Shown here piece by piece: positions 1 through 9,160 of a stretch of 64,000 nucleotides of DNA. The stretch is taken from NCBI GenBank assembly GCA_009780115.1, contig WRAQ01000003.1:1-64000 (forward strand), written 5' to 3'. The position numbers and the translations under genes were made by a program. Source of the DNA: Lachnospiraceae bacterium. GTDB lineage: Bacteria > Bacillota > Clostridia > Lachnospirales > Lachnospiraceae. Each line of letters starts with the position of its first letter. The stretch's first letter is position 1. The notes under the pieces were generated by a model. The model had not been told where the DNA came from, did not search any database, and was given only the letters and a program-made list of their open reading frames with translations.

Positions 1-1062
1 ATCTTGTACCCCAAGATTTGAAATGCCAAATGATTTTTTTGTTTTTCGTTCTTTAAGAGTTTCAGCCAATTTTTGGGAAACAGGATTTTCATAATTTCCA
101 TATGCCGCATACATAACCGATTCAATGAGCGGCTTTTGCAACTTATCGAATAAATGTATGACTTGGTATCGCTTTTTAGGATTACTTAATTGTTCACGTA
201 ATTTTATAGGTGTATCTTGGGCATTTTTAATTTTTACTGAAATTCCGGTTACACAATTTCCCATATGGTATGGTATTGGTATGTCCAGTTCGTTTCTTAT
301 GCTTGCTGCACAACCCATGTGAATTGTATTTTCCCCGTTATATGATTGAATAGCGCGTACAAAAGCTGTTGCAATAGCTTCGTTTATTGTAATCCCACGT
401 TCTTTACTATTCATTTTTAACTTCGACAAAAATTCTTTGTCAGTTTCAACTAAATAAACCTTTGCCGGGTTTTCTGAACGATATTGTTTGAAAAATTCTA
501 CATATTCCTTATATATAAAATTCTTATTCGTTTTTCCCCATTGTTTATTTAATGAATTAGCAAAAAGTTTCAATAAAAAACCGCTATTTTTCTTTTTTAG
601 CTGATTTTTTGTTGGGAGTTCCAAAACAATATTATCTGTTTTTCCGTCAAGCGCACAAAGAAAATCGCGGACTAAATTCAAATATCCTATGCCATCTCCT
701 AAAATGTGATGCCCTAAAAAGACAATATCAGTATATCCATTTCCTTGAATTATAGCTATTTTAACAAGCGATTCATTTTCAAATTTGAAAGGTATATTAT
801 CCGTTTCATCACGCCATTTTTGCCAATCCGTTTCATCTGTCGTATAAAATTGGATTGATACACCGCCACTTGCTTCATAATATTTTCGCTTATCACTGTT
901 AGTTTTAATGACATATTTTAACATTGGGTGTTTGTGTTCCACTATTTTTACAGCATTTTGAAAAACGTCACCCGGTAAGTTAATATCAATTCGTACTTTG
1001 AAACATACGTTGATATTAGGGGAGTGCAGATATATAATTTCATTGCCTATAAATTTTTCCAT
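1..1062 (-). CDS. condensation-domain protein (NRPS C-domain / alcohol acetyltransferase superfamily), 3' end outside the window
   Basis: The frame is open on the minus strand from an ATG at 1060-1062 to the left edge (354 codons), so the C-terminus is missing. The translation carries HHILGDG at about residues 117-123, which matches the HHxxxDG active-site motif of the chloramphenicol acetyltransferase/condensation superfamily. A GISNLGV stretch near the end of the visible part resembles the conserved 'SNLG' turn of the same superfamily. Members join an acyl donor to an amine or alcohol, either inside peptide synthetases or as stand-alone acyltransferases. No adenylation or carrier domain is seen before it, so it starts as a free-standing condensation protein. 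It has its own promoter (see the next entry) and looks separately transcribed from the LD-carboxypeptidase upstream. What follows its C-terminus cannot be seen, so the substrate and product are unknown. Confidence 0.75.
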   Translation of the reverse strand, partial: MEKFIGNEIIYLHSPNINVCFKVRIDINLPGDVFQNAVKIVEHKHPMLKYVIKTNSDKRKYYEASGGVSIQFYTTDETDWQKWRDETDNIPFKFENESLVKIAIIQGNGYTDIVFLGHHILGDGIGYLNLVRDFLCALDGKTDNIVLELPTKNQLKKKNSGFLLKLFANSLNKQWGKTNKNFIYKEYVEFFKQYRSENPAKVYLVETDKEFLSKLKMNSKERGITINEAIATAFVRAIQSYNGENTIHMGCAASIRNELDIPIPYHMGNCVTGISVKIKNAQDTPIKLREQLSNPKKRYQVIHLFDKLQKPLIESVMYAAYGNYENPVSQKLAETLKERKTKKSFGISNLGVQD

Positions 1063-1127
1063 TATAAACTAATTCCTACCTAATCTTTAATATTTGCTGC
1101 AAGCGATAATCATCTTCCTTGCAGCGT

Positions 1128-1156
1128 ATTATACCAAATCTTGTTCTAAAATTCAA
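1128..1156 (-). promoter_or_regulatory. sigma-A promoter of the condensation-domain gene
   Basis: On the minus strand TTGAAT (1151-1156), a 17-bp spacer and TATAAT (1128-1133) form a near-consensus promoter. The predicted transcript starts near 1121. The first bases lie in a stem-loop with 8-bp arms, GCTGCAAG/CTTGCAGC (1096-1125), so the mRNA may begin with a protective 5' hairpin before the start codon at 1062. Confidence 0.7.
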
Positions 1157-1195
1157 TCGCTATTTTTTCGCTCCCGCTCTACAAACATGTCTGCC

Positions 1196-2212
1196 TTATT
1201 TTTTTCTTTGTGTCAGCACTGCCTTGCCGCCGGAAAATTCCACTCTGCCAATTGCACCGTTGACAATCTGAATCTGCGGGGGGACATGGCCGATGTCGGC
1301 ATCATAAATAACCGGTACCCCTAAGTCTGAAAGCCCCTTTTCCAAAGCATCAGTTAAGGTAAAATCCTTTGTATCTTTGTAACCATAGGGGCGGCCAAAT
1401 ATTATCCCGTTACAATATTTAAACCAACCTGCTTCGCACATCTGCCAGAAAGTCCGGTATATATCCGCCGCCGACATTTCGCAGCTTTCAAGGGTCCAGA
1501 TAAAACCGGATTGCTTATATTTTTCCAAAAATTCTTCAACCGGCGCATAACTTGTCCCAAGCAATTTGCATAAAGTATCCATGCAGCCGCCAATCATCAT
1601 TCCCGTAAATGAAATATTATCATCACCTTGCAACGACTTCCATACCGATGGCCGGTCAAGTTTGTATACATCACCGGTAAAGTCGTCCCATGACATATAA
1701 TCGCCCCAGGTTTCCCAACTCTTTTGCCCGGTAACCTCATTTGACATCACATCAAATAATCGCATATCGCTGTCATGAATACGGGAATAACCAAAATTCA
1801 TTGAATTGGAGCCATGTATTGTTGCGATATCACTTTTCAAGGTCATTGTAAAAATTAAAGTACTCATATCCGAATAACCACACACCCATTTGGCAGGTAA
1901 ATAAGCCAAGCGGCCAAAATCCAGATGCGGTAACATATCCATCAAAAACTCGCCGCCCCAGGGTGGGATAATCGCCGCTACCTCCGGGTTTTCATAAAGA
2001 TTCATAAACTCCGCCGCCCGGATTTCACTGCTTGCGCTGGTACACTTGTTAGCTAACCGGACTGAAGCAGTTTCAACCACATCATAACCAAGGGTTTTAA
2101 TATTCGAAATTGCATTATCTAACCGCTTACCAAGCAGCTCACCCGGAGCCCCGCTTGAAGGGGCACAAATACCGATTGTATCCCCCTTATTTAATAAGTT
2201 TGGATATTTCAT
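1196..2212 (-). CDS. S66-family LD-carboxypeptidase (MccF-like)
   Basis: This is a serine peptidase of family S66, which cleaves LD-peptide bonds in murein stem peptides or, in the MccF branch, detoxifies microcin C-type compounds. The N-terminal GDTIGICAPSSG segment is the usual beginning of the family. The nucleophile is the Ser of GYSDMS (about residue 114). The Glu of the LESCE segment and the His of the DIGHVPP segment (about residue 309) complete the Ser-Glu-His triad. At 338 residues it has the usual family length. The start at 2212 is preferred over an ATG six codons earlier because AGGAAGG lies just upstream of it. It sits between the HAD gene and the condensation gene, all on the minus strand. 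The MccF-like branch is favoured by the long C-terminal half, but recycling and immunity roles cannot be separated from sequence alone. Confidence 0.85.
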   Translation of the reverse strand: MKYPNLLNKGDTIGICAPSSGAPGELLGKRLDNAISNIKTLGYDVVETASVRLANKCTSASSEIRAAEFMNLYENPEVAAIIPPWGGEFLMDMLPHLDFGRLAYLPAKWVCGYSDMSTLIFTMTLKSDIATIHGSNSMNFGYSRIHDSDMRLFDVMSNEVTGQKSWETWGDYMSWDDFTGDVYKLDRPSVWKSLQGDDNISFTGMMIGGCMDTLCKLLGTSYAPVEEFLEKYKQSGFIWTLESCEMSAADIYRTFWQMCEAGWFKYCNGIIFGRPYGYKDTKDFTLTDALEKGLSDLGVPVIYDADIGHVPPQIQIVNGAIGRVEFSGGKAVLTQRKK

Positions 2213-2274
2213 TTTCACCTTCCTAATCATTGACTCACTTAGTCAATTAATCGCCGGCCACAATAACAATCTTT

Positions 2275-3153
2275 TCAACCATTACATTTTCCACTTGCTA
2301 ATATATTTTCCGCCAACCACTTCGCTACCCCGTCGTTATCATTCGTCCCGCAAATAAAATCGGCGGCATCTTTTACTTCAGCGATAGCGTTTTTAACTGC
2401 AACCCCGATGCCGCAGTTTTTTATCATTTCCAAATCATTAATATCATCACCAAAAGCAACCATATTTTCAGTGCTGATTTCCAAGTATCCGGCAACAGCT
2501 TTAACTGCATTCCACTTTACGGCATTTATATCCGCAAAACGATACAAATCCTCACCTGAATAACGCAGCAAATCACACATCGGATAATTTTTTGCAATCC
2601 GTTCCATTACTTCGGGATTTTCAGCTTCAAAAGAAATTTTCAGATAGGGAAAATCAGTTTCTTCTTTGAAATCCGAATACTGATAGTGGGATAAATCCCC
2701 TTCCATCAGGCCGGGTATATTGGTCATTGATATCGCTTCAGTCGTTGCATAAACCGAATAAACTTCTGGTTCGCTTAAACAATCTTTTATCAGCCGGTTA
2801 GATACTTTAGCCGGGATTTCAAATTTATTAATTATTTTATCCCCAATCAGCGTTAATGCCCCGCCGTAACCGATAAAGATATCAGGGGTAAACATTTCAA
2901 AAAACCGCGCGGCCGCTTTGGTCGAGCGGGCGGTGGCAAAAGCGGTTTTTATCCCCGCTTCCCGGCATTTATTCAGAACCGAAACCGTATAATCAGTAAT
3001 ATATCTATCACTGTAATCTGAACTATGCAGCAAAGTATTATCAAGGTCGGTGACTATAATTTTAATTTGCGGACACCGTGAATCATTTAAGGGGAAAGCC
3101 TCGCTTTCGCTTAAAAAGGCCGTTGCCGGGCGGCCTTTTTTTAAGGCCGGCAT
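2275..3153 (-). CDS. Cof-type HAD-superfamily phosphatase
   Basis: This is a haloacid dehalogenase-like hydrolase of the Cof (IIB cap) type, which normally dephosphorylates sugar phosphates or similar small metabolites in the cytoplasm. Motif I is DLDNTLL, with the nucleophile Asp at about residue 36. The GDDINDLEM segment near residue 235 is motif IV, and the cap domain lies between. The first about 28 residues are an extension before the usual family start. The chosen ATG overlaps the end of proA by 13 bp, which suggests translational coupling, but the ribosome binding site is weak, so a later start is possible. The substrate cannot be told from the sequence. Linkage to proA may reflect only operon packing. 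Confidence 0.8.
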   Translation of the reverse strand: MPALKKGRPATAFLSESEAFPLNDSRCPQIKIIVTDLDNTLLHSSDYSDRYITDYTVSVLNKCREAGIKTAFATARSTKAAARFFEMFTPDIFIGYGGALTLIGDKIINKFEIPAKVSNRLIKDCLSEPEVYSVYATTEAISMTNIPGLMEGDLSHYQYSDFKEETDFPYLKISFEAENPEVMERIAKNYPMCDLLRYSGEDLYRFADINAVKWNAVKAVAGYLEISTENMVAFGDDINDLEMIKNCGIGVAVKNAIAEVKDAADFICGTNDNDGVAKWLAENILASGKCNG

Positions 3154-4442
3154 AAATAATCACTCTCGATGGTATATTTGTAACTGGTCAGCTCCTTAAG
3201 CCCCATCGGGCCGCGGGCATGTAACTTCTGGGTACTGATACCTATCTCTGCGCCAAAACCAAACTCAAAACCATCGGTAAAACGGGTCGAGGTATTGATA
3301 TAAACGCAAGCGGCATCAACTTCGTTTTTGAAGCACTCGATGACAGCCTTATCCTCGGCAATAATGGCATCAGAATGCTTTGTATTGTACAAATTGATAT
3401 GGCTGATTGCTTTATTTATATTACTTACGGTTTTAACCGACATGATATAATCAAGAAACTCTTCGGCATAATCATCTTCAGTAGCCCTTACGACATCGGT
3501 AAGCATTTTTTTCATATTATCACCGGCATCTTTAAAAGCATCAACCGCAAGGGCCGCTAATGTATTCATGCAGGCTTCGTCACCACGCAATTCAACATTA
3601 AAAGGCGCAAGAGCCGGGATTAATTCCATCATCAAAGCATTAAGAATATTCTTGTGGACAACTAATGACTCGCAGGAATTGCATACGCCAATCCGCTGGG
3701 TTTTTGCATTAACGATAATTGGTACTGCTTTGCTTAAATCAGCGCTTTCATCTACATAAATATGACAGTTACCGGTACCGGTTTCAATCACCGGAATGGT
3801 ACTGTTTTCAACCACGGCCTTTATCAAACCGGCACCGCCCCGGGGAATCAACACATCAACAAAACGGTTAAGTTTCATAAATTCATTGGTCACTTCCCTT
3901 TCGGTTGATTCAATCAACTGTAAGGCATTAGGGTTATTAATGCAATCGGCTAAAGCCTCGCGGAGTGAGTTTGCAATCGCTTTATTGGAATTAATCGCAT
4001 CTCTCCCGCCCTTCAAAATCACCGCATTTCCGGCTTTAAAACACAAGCCGAAAGCATCGGCAGTCACATTAGGGCGTGACTCATAGATAATCCCGATTAC
4101 CCCCATCGGAACCCTTACCTTCTTGATATTCAGGCCATTAGGGCGGATAAAGGATTCCAGTTCCTCACCAACCGGGTCGGATAAAGCGGCGATTTCTTTA
4201 AGGCCGTCAGCCATACTTTTGACCCGTGCCTCATCCAAGCGCAGACGGTCAACAAGGCCGGGGTGCATTCCGGCGGCCTCGGCGGCGGTTATGTCCTTTG
4301 CGTTTGCTTTTAAGATACCGGCACAATCATTTATTAAAGCTCGCGCCGCGTTTATTAGTGCTTCGTTTTTGTCGGAGGTAGAAAGCTTTTGTAACTGATA
4401 CGCCGCTTCTTTAGCGCGATGCCCCATTTCTTGAAGTTTCAT
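3141..4442 (-). CDS. proA: glutamate-5-semialdehyde dehydrogenase (gamma-glutamyl phosphate reductase)
   Basis: ProA reduces gamma-glutamyl phosphate to glutamate-5-semialdehyde with NADPH, the second step of proline synthesis. The protein is 433 residues, the usual length, and has the family landmarks YESRPNVT and NAKTQRIGVCNSCE. The first Cys of the latter (about residue 254) is the catalytic thiol. The start at 4442 is chosen because AAGGAG lies 8 bp before it. An in-frame ATG six codons earlier lies upstream of that site. It is followed with a 13-bp overlap by the HAD phosphatase gene. proB is not beside it in this window, so glutamate 5-kinase must be encoded elsewhere. Confidence 0.95.
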   Translation of the reverse strand: MKLQEMGHRAKEAAYQLQKLSTSDKNEALINAARALINDCAGILKANAKDITAAEAAGMHPGLVDRLRLDEARVKSMADGLKEIAALSDPVGEELESFIRPNGLNIKKVRVPMGVIGIIYESRPNVTADAFGLCFKAGNAVILKGGRDAINSNKAIANSLREALADCINNPNALQLIESTEREVTNEFMKLNRFVDVLIPRGGAGLIKAVVENSTIPVIETGTGNCHIYVDESADLSKAVPIIVNAKTQRIGVCNSCESLVVHKNILNALMMELIPALAPFNVELRGDEACMNTLAALAVDAFKDAGDNMKKMLTDVVRATEDDYAEEFLDYIMSVKTVSNINKAISHINLYNTKHSDAIIAEDKAVIECFKNEVDAACVYINTSTRFTDGFEFGFGAEIGISTQKLHARGPMGLKELTSYKYTIESDYLCRP

Positions 4443-4467
4443 AAGGTTACTCCTTTGCACATACTGT

Positions 4468-4488
4468 AAAGGGACATTTTGTCCCTTT
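4468..4488 (-). terminator. short hairpin after the 5-FCL gene, weak terminator or attenuator
   Basis: AAAGGGACA pairs with its complement across a short loop directly after the stop codon at 4489 and just before the proA ribosome binding site. Only three U residues follow on the minus strand, so termination would be partial at best. It may set the level of read-through into proA. Confidence 0.4.
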
Positions 4489-5166
4489 TCACTTTATTAT
4501 CCTTAATTCAGTCAAAATCATATCCGGACATACATCATTATCTTCTTTCGGAACTGATGAAACGATTTGAAATTCATAAGCTAAAGCAACTGTTTTAAGT
4601 TTTGGGTAACTAGCAAGAAAACGGTCATAAAACCCTTTGCCATATCCAATCCGCCCCCGCTGTCCATCAAATACTACCCCCGGCATTATCATCAGGCAAT
4701 TATCACTTTCGCTGTCAAGAAAATCATTTATGGAGACTGCACTATTATCTCCCGGATGGATCGCCGCCGGGCCGTCCTTTACTACCGGTTCCCTGATTCC
4801 CTGATATCCGGCCGCTAATTCAGTCAAAGCTTTAATTTCATAAAAAGCTATTTCCCGGCCAACTCCCATGAGCCGCCTTTGGGCGGCATTCAGTTCAAGA
4901 TGTATGAAAGATTTATCTTTCATTTTGGTTACTACTTTCGGGCAAAAGACCCGCTTTTCTTTCTGCTTTAAAATCTCCGCAACTAAACCGGTGGTAAGGA
5001 CTTCATTTCGGAAGTCAATGTATGTTAAAATTATATCTGCTTTTTGATAAATATCAAGTGCTGTCAGCTTTTTTATGATTAACCGGCTTTTTTCATTCAC
5101 TTCCGCTTCACTTAGGGAATCACGAATAGTCAGATATTTACGGCGCATTTCCTGCTTTACAACCAT
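4489..5166 (-). CDS. 5-formyltetrahydrofolate cyclo-ligase family protein
   Basis: This enzyme converts 5-formyl-THF to 5,10-methenyl-THF with ATP, which returns an inhibitory storage folate to the one-carbon pool. The C-terminal GYGKGFYDRF motif is the family signature, and the N-terminal KQEMRRKY segment carries the usual basic residues. At 225 residues it is about 30 longer than typical members. The extra length lies around residues 115-145, before the PGVVFD strand. It is upstream of proA on the same strand with only a weak hairpin between them. Folate use is consistent with metH further along the window, although the two are not linked. Confidence 0.88.
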   Translation of the reverse strand: MVVKQEMRRKYLTIRDSLSEAEVNEKSRLIIKKLTALDIYQKADIILTYIDFRNEVLTTGLVAEILKQKEKRVFCPKVVTKMKDKSFIHLELNAAQRRLMGVGREIAFYEIKALTELAAGYQGIREPVVKDGPAAIHPGDNSAVSINDFLDSESDNCLMIMPGVVFDGQRGRIGYGKGFYDRFLASYPKLKTVALAYEFQIVSSVPKEDNDVCPDMILTELRIIK

Positions 5167-5194
5167 ATTTCACCATGAAGATTGACCATTTATA

Positions 5195-5286
5195 GGCATT
5201 CTTTCCCACGAAACTTGTTCGTTTACGAAGCTTTAGATTTCCTAGTCGGTGTCCTTTGCCGGCTTAGAAGCCTCTTCGTTTTTAGC
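5195..5286 (-). repeat. family B palindromic repeat, copy 1, overlapping the 3' end of lgt
   Basis: The copy contains ACGAAGCTTTAGATTT and the complementary arm CTTAGAAGCCTCTTCGT, which form the main family B stem. Its distal part (5195-5225) is degenerate and carries a small GAAACTTGTTCG palindrome. The stop codon of lgt (5242-5244) lies between the arms, so the last dozen or so codons of lgt are repeat sequence. Confidence 0.7.
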
Positions 5287-6018
5287 CCTAATAAACAACC
5301 ATACCCCGGGAACTAGCACAATAATTGAAATCAATTGCGATACCGAAAGCGGGCCAACCGAACCCCGGTAATCGTTGCGCAGATATTCAACAAGGAAACG
5401 TCCCACTGCATAAAGGATAATGTACAAAGCCCCGACCCGTCCGGTTTTCGGTTTACGTTTTGCGTACCAGAGCAAAGCAAACATTATCGCGAAATTACCT
5501 AAGCTTGAAATTATTTGCGTAGGTATCAGCCTTATACCGTTAGGGGCCATGCTGGAACCGCTGAAAATTATGCCGAAACGTGAATCCGTCATCCGGCCAT
5601 AACAACAACCGGCAAACAAGCAGCCAAGCCGCCCGATTGCCTGGGCAACAGCCATTGAAGGTACGGCAAGGTCAAAATAAGGTAAAAAAGGAATCTTTTT
5701 GATCCACAAGTAAGCAACTGCGGTAAATACACCGCCGATTAAGCCGCCATATACAATAAACCCATGACTGATAAGGGATTGCCAAAATAATCCGTTCCGG
5801 ATAATATTCGGAAGGTCCATCGCGATATAAAATAGTTTTGAAGAAATAAAACCACCAATAATCGAAAGATACCCGACATTAAAAATAACATCAGGGTCAA
5901 GGCCGTATTTTTTGGCCCGGCGGTCGGCTATAAAAAAGCAAACTAAGATACCAATCGCAATCATCAGGCCATAACCGGTAACTGTCGCCGGCCCGATACT
6001 AAATAATTCGTTACGCAT
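5242..6018 (-). CDS. lgt: prolipoprotein diacylglyceryl transferase
   Basis: Lgt transfers diacylglycerol from phosphatidylglycerol to the lipobox Cys of prolipoproteins, the first step in bacterial lipoprotein maturation. It is an integral membrane enzyme. The 258-residue protein has about seven hydrophobic segments and the Lgt signature around GRLGCLFAGCCYGR (about residue 130), in the Cys-rich variant often seen in clostridia. The N-terminal TVTGYGLMIAIG is also typical. The last residues (EASKPAKDTD region) are encoded by one arm of a family B repeat, so the C-terminal tail is probably not conserved. Two lipoproteins in this window (17600 and 58948) would be substrates. Confidence 0.93.
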   Translation of the reverse strand: MRNELFSIGPATVTGYGLMIAIGILVCFFIADRRAKKYGLDPDVIFNVGYLSIIGGFISSKLFYIAMDLPNIIRNGLFWQSLISHGFIVYGGLIGGVFTAVAYLWIKKIPFLPYFDLAVPSMAVAQAIGRLGCLFAGCCYGRMTDSRFGIIFSGSSMAPNGIRLIPTQIISSLGNFAIMFALLWYAKRKPKTGRVGALYIILYAVGRFLVEYLRNDYRGSVGPLSVSQLISIIVLVPGVWLFIRAKNEEASKPAKDTD

Positions 6019-6053
6019 ATAAATCTCCCATTTTGTGTTTTGTATTTTAGTGC

Positions 6054-6201
6054 AATGTCATTTGGATAAGCAAGTCAGGCAATAAACACTATCCGTTACT
6101 ACGGCCTAATTGGTGTAAATTAAAAGTTTTATTTCGGGAAGAAGGTGGCCTAAGGTAACTCCTAGTTGTTTTTGCCTTCCTGGTGCTAACTAAATGACAT
6201 T
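6054..6201 (-). repeat. family A palindromic repeat, copy 1, 3' to the GH3 gene
   Basis: This is a complete copy with an extended perfect 10-bp outer inverted repeat (AATGTCATTT/AAATGACATT). Read on the minus strand it starts five bases after the GH3 stop codon with the family head (GGAAGGCAAAAACA) and ends with the GCCTGACTTGC tail. It fills the 187-bp gap between the GH3 and lgt genes. Nothing else is seen there. Confidence 0.8.
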
Positions 6202-6205
6202 GATT

Positions 6206-8995
6206 TTAGTGAGTAGGCTTTGCCTCAACTATCGGTTCAAAGTGAATATTGTCAACCTCAAAATGCGGCCTGGTTTCTTCGACCCGTAAGCTATAGAAAC
6301 CACTTTTGAATCTAGCCTTAATAACAATTTGCTTTACCCATTTGCCCATCGTGCCCCGGCATGAAATAAGCGCGGCCGGTTCGTCATTTATATATAGTTG
6401 GCCTGCGGTCTGGGCAGTGCAGAAATTTTTCGAAAGCATATGCGCCTGGATTGAATAAAGGCCCGGTATCTTCACTTCGAAGAATATGTTTTGACTCATT
6501 ACAACCGGTACATCATAAGTAATGACTTCTTCATTATTATCAGAAGCCGGGGCCTCTCTTAACATCTCTTCTACCGCTTCATTATCCAGCGGTTCTAAAT
6601 CAATCACCGCCATCAATACTTCTCGTTTACGCTCCATTGCTTTTGATTTCATCAGGAAAGTCAAAATATATTTCGCCCGGTCTTGCAGTTCACCAACCGT
6701 CAAAGTACTATTTTCAAGCGACTCTTCAATATCATCACCGGCGGAATTGATATCAGCACCATAGTTATTGACCGGCATATACAAATCATTACCGGCTCGC
6801 ACCATATCACGGAGTTTGTTTTCCGCATCTTCGCCGCCTTCTTCAACATTGTTCATCGCCGCCCACCAGTCGGTCATTACGATTCCGGGAAAGCCCCATT
6901 CCCCCCGCAAAATAGTGGTATTCAAATCATAATTTGAGGCCGTCCAATGACCATTCAAAGGATTGTATGAAGTCATCAGCGAGCGGGCTTTTCCTTCTTT
7001 TACAGCGATTTCAAAACCGCGCAGATATATTTCCCGGACTGCCCGTTCCGAAACAACGGAATCCGCTTCCCGGCGTTTAATCTCTTGATTGTTGCAAGCA
7101 AAATGCTTAATCGTTCCCGGGCAGCCGCCGGCTTCCAAACCTAAGACTGCCGCTTTTGCCATCTGTCCCGTTAGCAGCGGGTCTTCCGAATAGTATTCAA
7201 AATTGCGGCCATTACGCGGGTTACGATGCAAATTCATGCCCGGCCCAAGCAAGGTATCAATATCATAACCATAACACTCGCGGCCTTCAAAAGTATATAA
7301 TTCTTCGACTAATTCATCATTAAAGCCGGCGGCAAGCAAGGTTCCGATTGGCATCAAGGTCGCAAGATGCCCGCCGTCAAGACGGATCCCCGAAGGGCCG
7401 TCAGCCGTACAGGCAAGCGGGATTCCGTAACCAATCAAGCTTTCACTAACACTGCCAAACGCTGAAGTTGTCCCTTCCATTACCTCCGGATGCCCGATTC
7501 CCTCACCCCTTACCAAGGTTGCAAGCTCATGATTACTTAATTGGGCAATAAAATCATTAAGGCCGGCTTGCCCGCTTTTTACATCCTTAAGTAAAATGCC
7601 TTTATTTCCAGTCTGCTTTATTTCCTTTGGCAAATTGGCATTAACCCGCTCACGCAAATTAATCGTTTTTTTCGGTACAGCTTCAAAAGTAAGTTCATAT
7701 GTACCGTCACTCTTTTGCTGCCCCGGCTTCATCCGTTCAAAATCTTTTTCCGGAGCCAATGCTTCGGTTAAACGCTCAATCACCCTAAGTTCCGGGATGT
7801 TTAAAGTAGTAACCTTCTCATTATTTCGTACACTTGTACCGGCATAAATATGATAATCGCCCGCTTCAAGGACATAAGCCGATTTATTCCCGGTCACTCC
7901 GCTATCGTCATAAGTCCGCATTTTTGCAACATCAATTGCAAAAGATAAATCTTGTTCTTCACCCGGCTTAAGTAAAGCGGATTTTTGATAAGCAAGTAAT
8001 TGCCGGGCCGGCTGGCCAAGTTTTCCCTGCGGGGCCTCATAATAAATTTGCACTACTTCTTTTCCGGTGAAATCAGCACCGGTATTTTTCACATTTATAA
8101 TAAGGTTAATTTCATTATTATCTATCACTGCCGATTTCACATTTACCGCGAAATCGGTATAGGATAAACCAAAACCAAACTCATATAATACTTTATCCGG
8201 GCAAAAAGTCTCAAAGTAACGATAACCGACATAGATATCTTCAACGTAAGCATTACTTACTTCATCACCATAATAAGGGGATGAAGGATAATCAGGTATC
8301 GAAACTGCAATCGTATCGGGAAGCTTACCGCTTGGGGTAATATTCGCAAGCAGCAAATCAGCCAATGCCCGCCCGCCTTCCTGCCCGCCTTGCCAGGCAA
8401 GCAGTAAAGTATCTATTTTTTCCCCGAATTTGTCAGCGGCCATAAAACCAAAATCAATGATATTGGAAACATTAAGAACCAGACAGACCTTGGAAAATTG
8501 TGCGGTAACAAGCGATATCATTGCCTCTTCTTTTTCAGTAAGCAACAAACTCCCGGCCACTTCGTGATTGTCCGTTTCTTCACCGGCTGTCCGGCCGATG
8601 ATAATGATTGCCTTTTCTGATACAAGACGGGCGGCCTTGACAATATCTTCGGTTAAAGGCATTTCTTCTTGAAACCAAGGTTCGGAAGCGAAAGCACCGT
8701 CGCCTTTGTTAACGGGATTTTCTGTGACCCATTTTTCATAAACAGCCGCAAGCCCTTCATTTACAGCCTTACCTCTTGCCCGTAATTCAGCAAGGGGGTT
8801 GGTCTTATATGCAGTGTTCACCATCCCGCCGGAACCGGTGCCGCAACAATAATAGTCAATCTGGCAACGCCCGAAAAGGGAGATTTTTTCATTGCCTAAA
8901 ATTGGCAGGACTTGATTTTCATTCTTTAACAGTACTGCACCTTCGGCCGCCGCTTTTTGGGCAACTTCGGCAAATCCTTGTAAGGGAGAGCTCAT
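6206..8995 (-). CDS. glycoside hydrolase family 3 beta-glucosidase, domain-swapped order
   Basis: This is a 929-residue GH3 enzyme, expected to remove terminal beta-linked glucose (or xylose) from oligosaccharides. The domains run in the reverse of the usual order. The alpha/beta (GH3 C) domain comes first (about 15-255), then a fibronectin III-like domain (about 300-420), then the (beta/alpha)8 barrel (about 475-800) with ADGPSGIR, KHFACNNQE and the nucleophile Asp of MTDWW (residue 709), then a carbohydrate-binding-like tail (about 830-929). This permutation is known in Ruminococcus and Butyrivibrio beta-glucosidases. No signal peptide is seen, so it acts inside the cell. It stands alone without a sugar transporter next to it, so the substrate cannot be narrowed down. 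Confidence 0.9.
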   Translation of the reverse strand: MSSPLQGFAEVAQKAAAEGAVLLKNENQVLPILGNEKISLFGRCQIDYYCCGTGSGGMVNTAYKTNPLAELRARGKAVNEGLAAVYEKWVTENPVNKGDGAFASEPWFQEEMPLTEDIVKAARLVSEKAIIIIGRTAGEETDNHEVAGSLLLTEKEEAMISLVTAQFSKVCLVLNVSNIIDFGFMAADKFGEKIDTLLLAWQGGQEGGRALADLLLANITPSGKLPDTIAVSIPDYPSSPYYGDEVSNAYVEDIYVGYRYFETFCPDKVLYEFGFGLSYTDFAVNVKSAVIDNNEINLIINVKNTGADFTGKEVVQIYYEAPQGKLGQPARQLLAYQKSALLKPGEEQDLSFAIDVAKMRTYDDSGVTGNKSAYVLEAGDYHIYAGTSVRNNEKVTTLNIPELRVIERLTEALAPEKDFERMKPGQQKSDGTYELTFEAVPKKTINLRERVNANLPKEIKQTGNKGILLKDVKSGQAGLNDFIAQLSNHELATLVRGEGIGHPEVMEGTTSAFGSVSESLIGYGIPLACTADGPSGIRLDGGHLATLMPIGTLLAAGFNDELVEELYTFEGRECYGYDIDTLLGPGMNLHRNPRNGRNFEYYSEDPLLTGQMAKAAVLGLEAGGCPGTIKHFACNNQEIKRREADSVVSERAVREIYLRGFEIAVKEGKARSLMTSYNPLNGHWTASNYDLNTTILRGEWGFPGIVMTDWWAAMNNVEEGGEDAENKLRDMVRAGNDLYMPVNNYGADINSAGDDIEESLENSTLTVGELQDRAKYILTFLMKSKAMERKREVLMAVIDLEPLDNEAVEEMLREAPASDNNEEVITYDVPVVMSQNIFFEVKIPGLYSIQAHMLSKNFCTAQTAGQLYINDEPAALISCRGTMGKWVKQIVIKARFKSGFYSLRVEETRPHFEVDNIHFEPIVEAKPTH

Positions 8996-9033
8996 GATAT
9001 TTTCCTCTTTCTATTCCTGCATTTTATAGTTTT

Positions 9034-9126
9034 GAAGAATGGCGTTCGTCAGACGTTCTTCAAAAACGAAGTATTAGATTTTTTTAGGCGGCCTTTTTTG
9101 ACGACTTAGAAAATCTCTTCGTTTTA
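9034..9126 (-). repeat. family B palindromic repeat, copy 2
   Basis: This is a full copy. A small outer hairpin (GAAGAATGG.../...TTCTTC, 9034-9061) precedes the main stem AACGAAGTATTAGATTT / AGAAAATCTCTTCGTT (9064-9123). It lies 35 bases after the stop of the small helical gene at 9161 and just upstream of the GH3 start at 8995, so it is both a 3' and a 5' element. Confidence 0.75.
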
Positions 9127-9160
9127 TTATTATATATCGTCCATCCTATTTTAACAAGTT

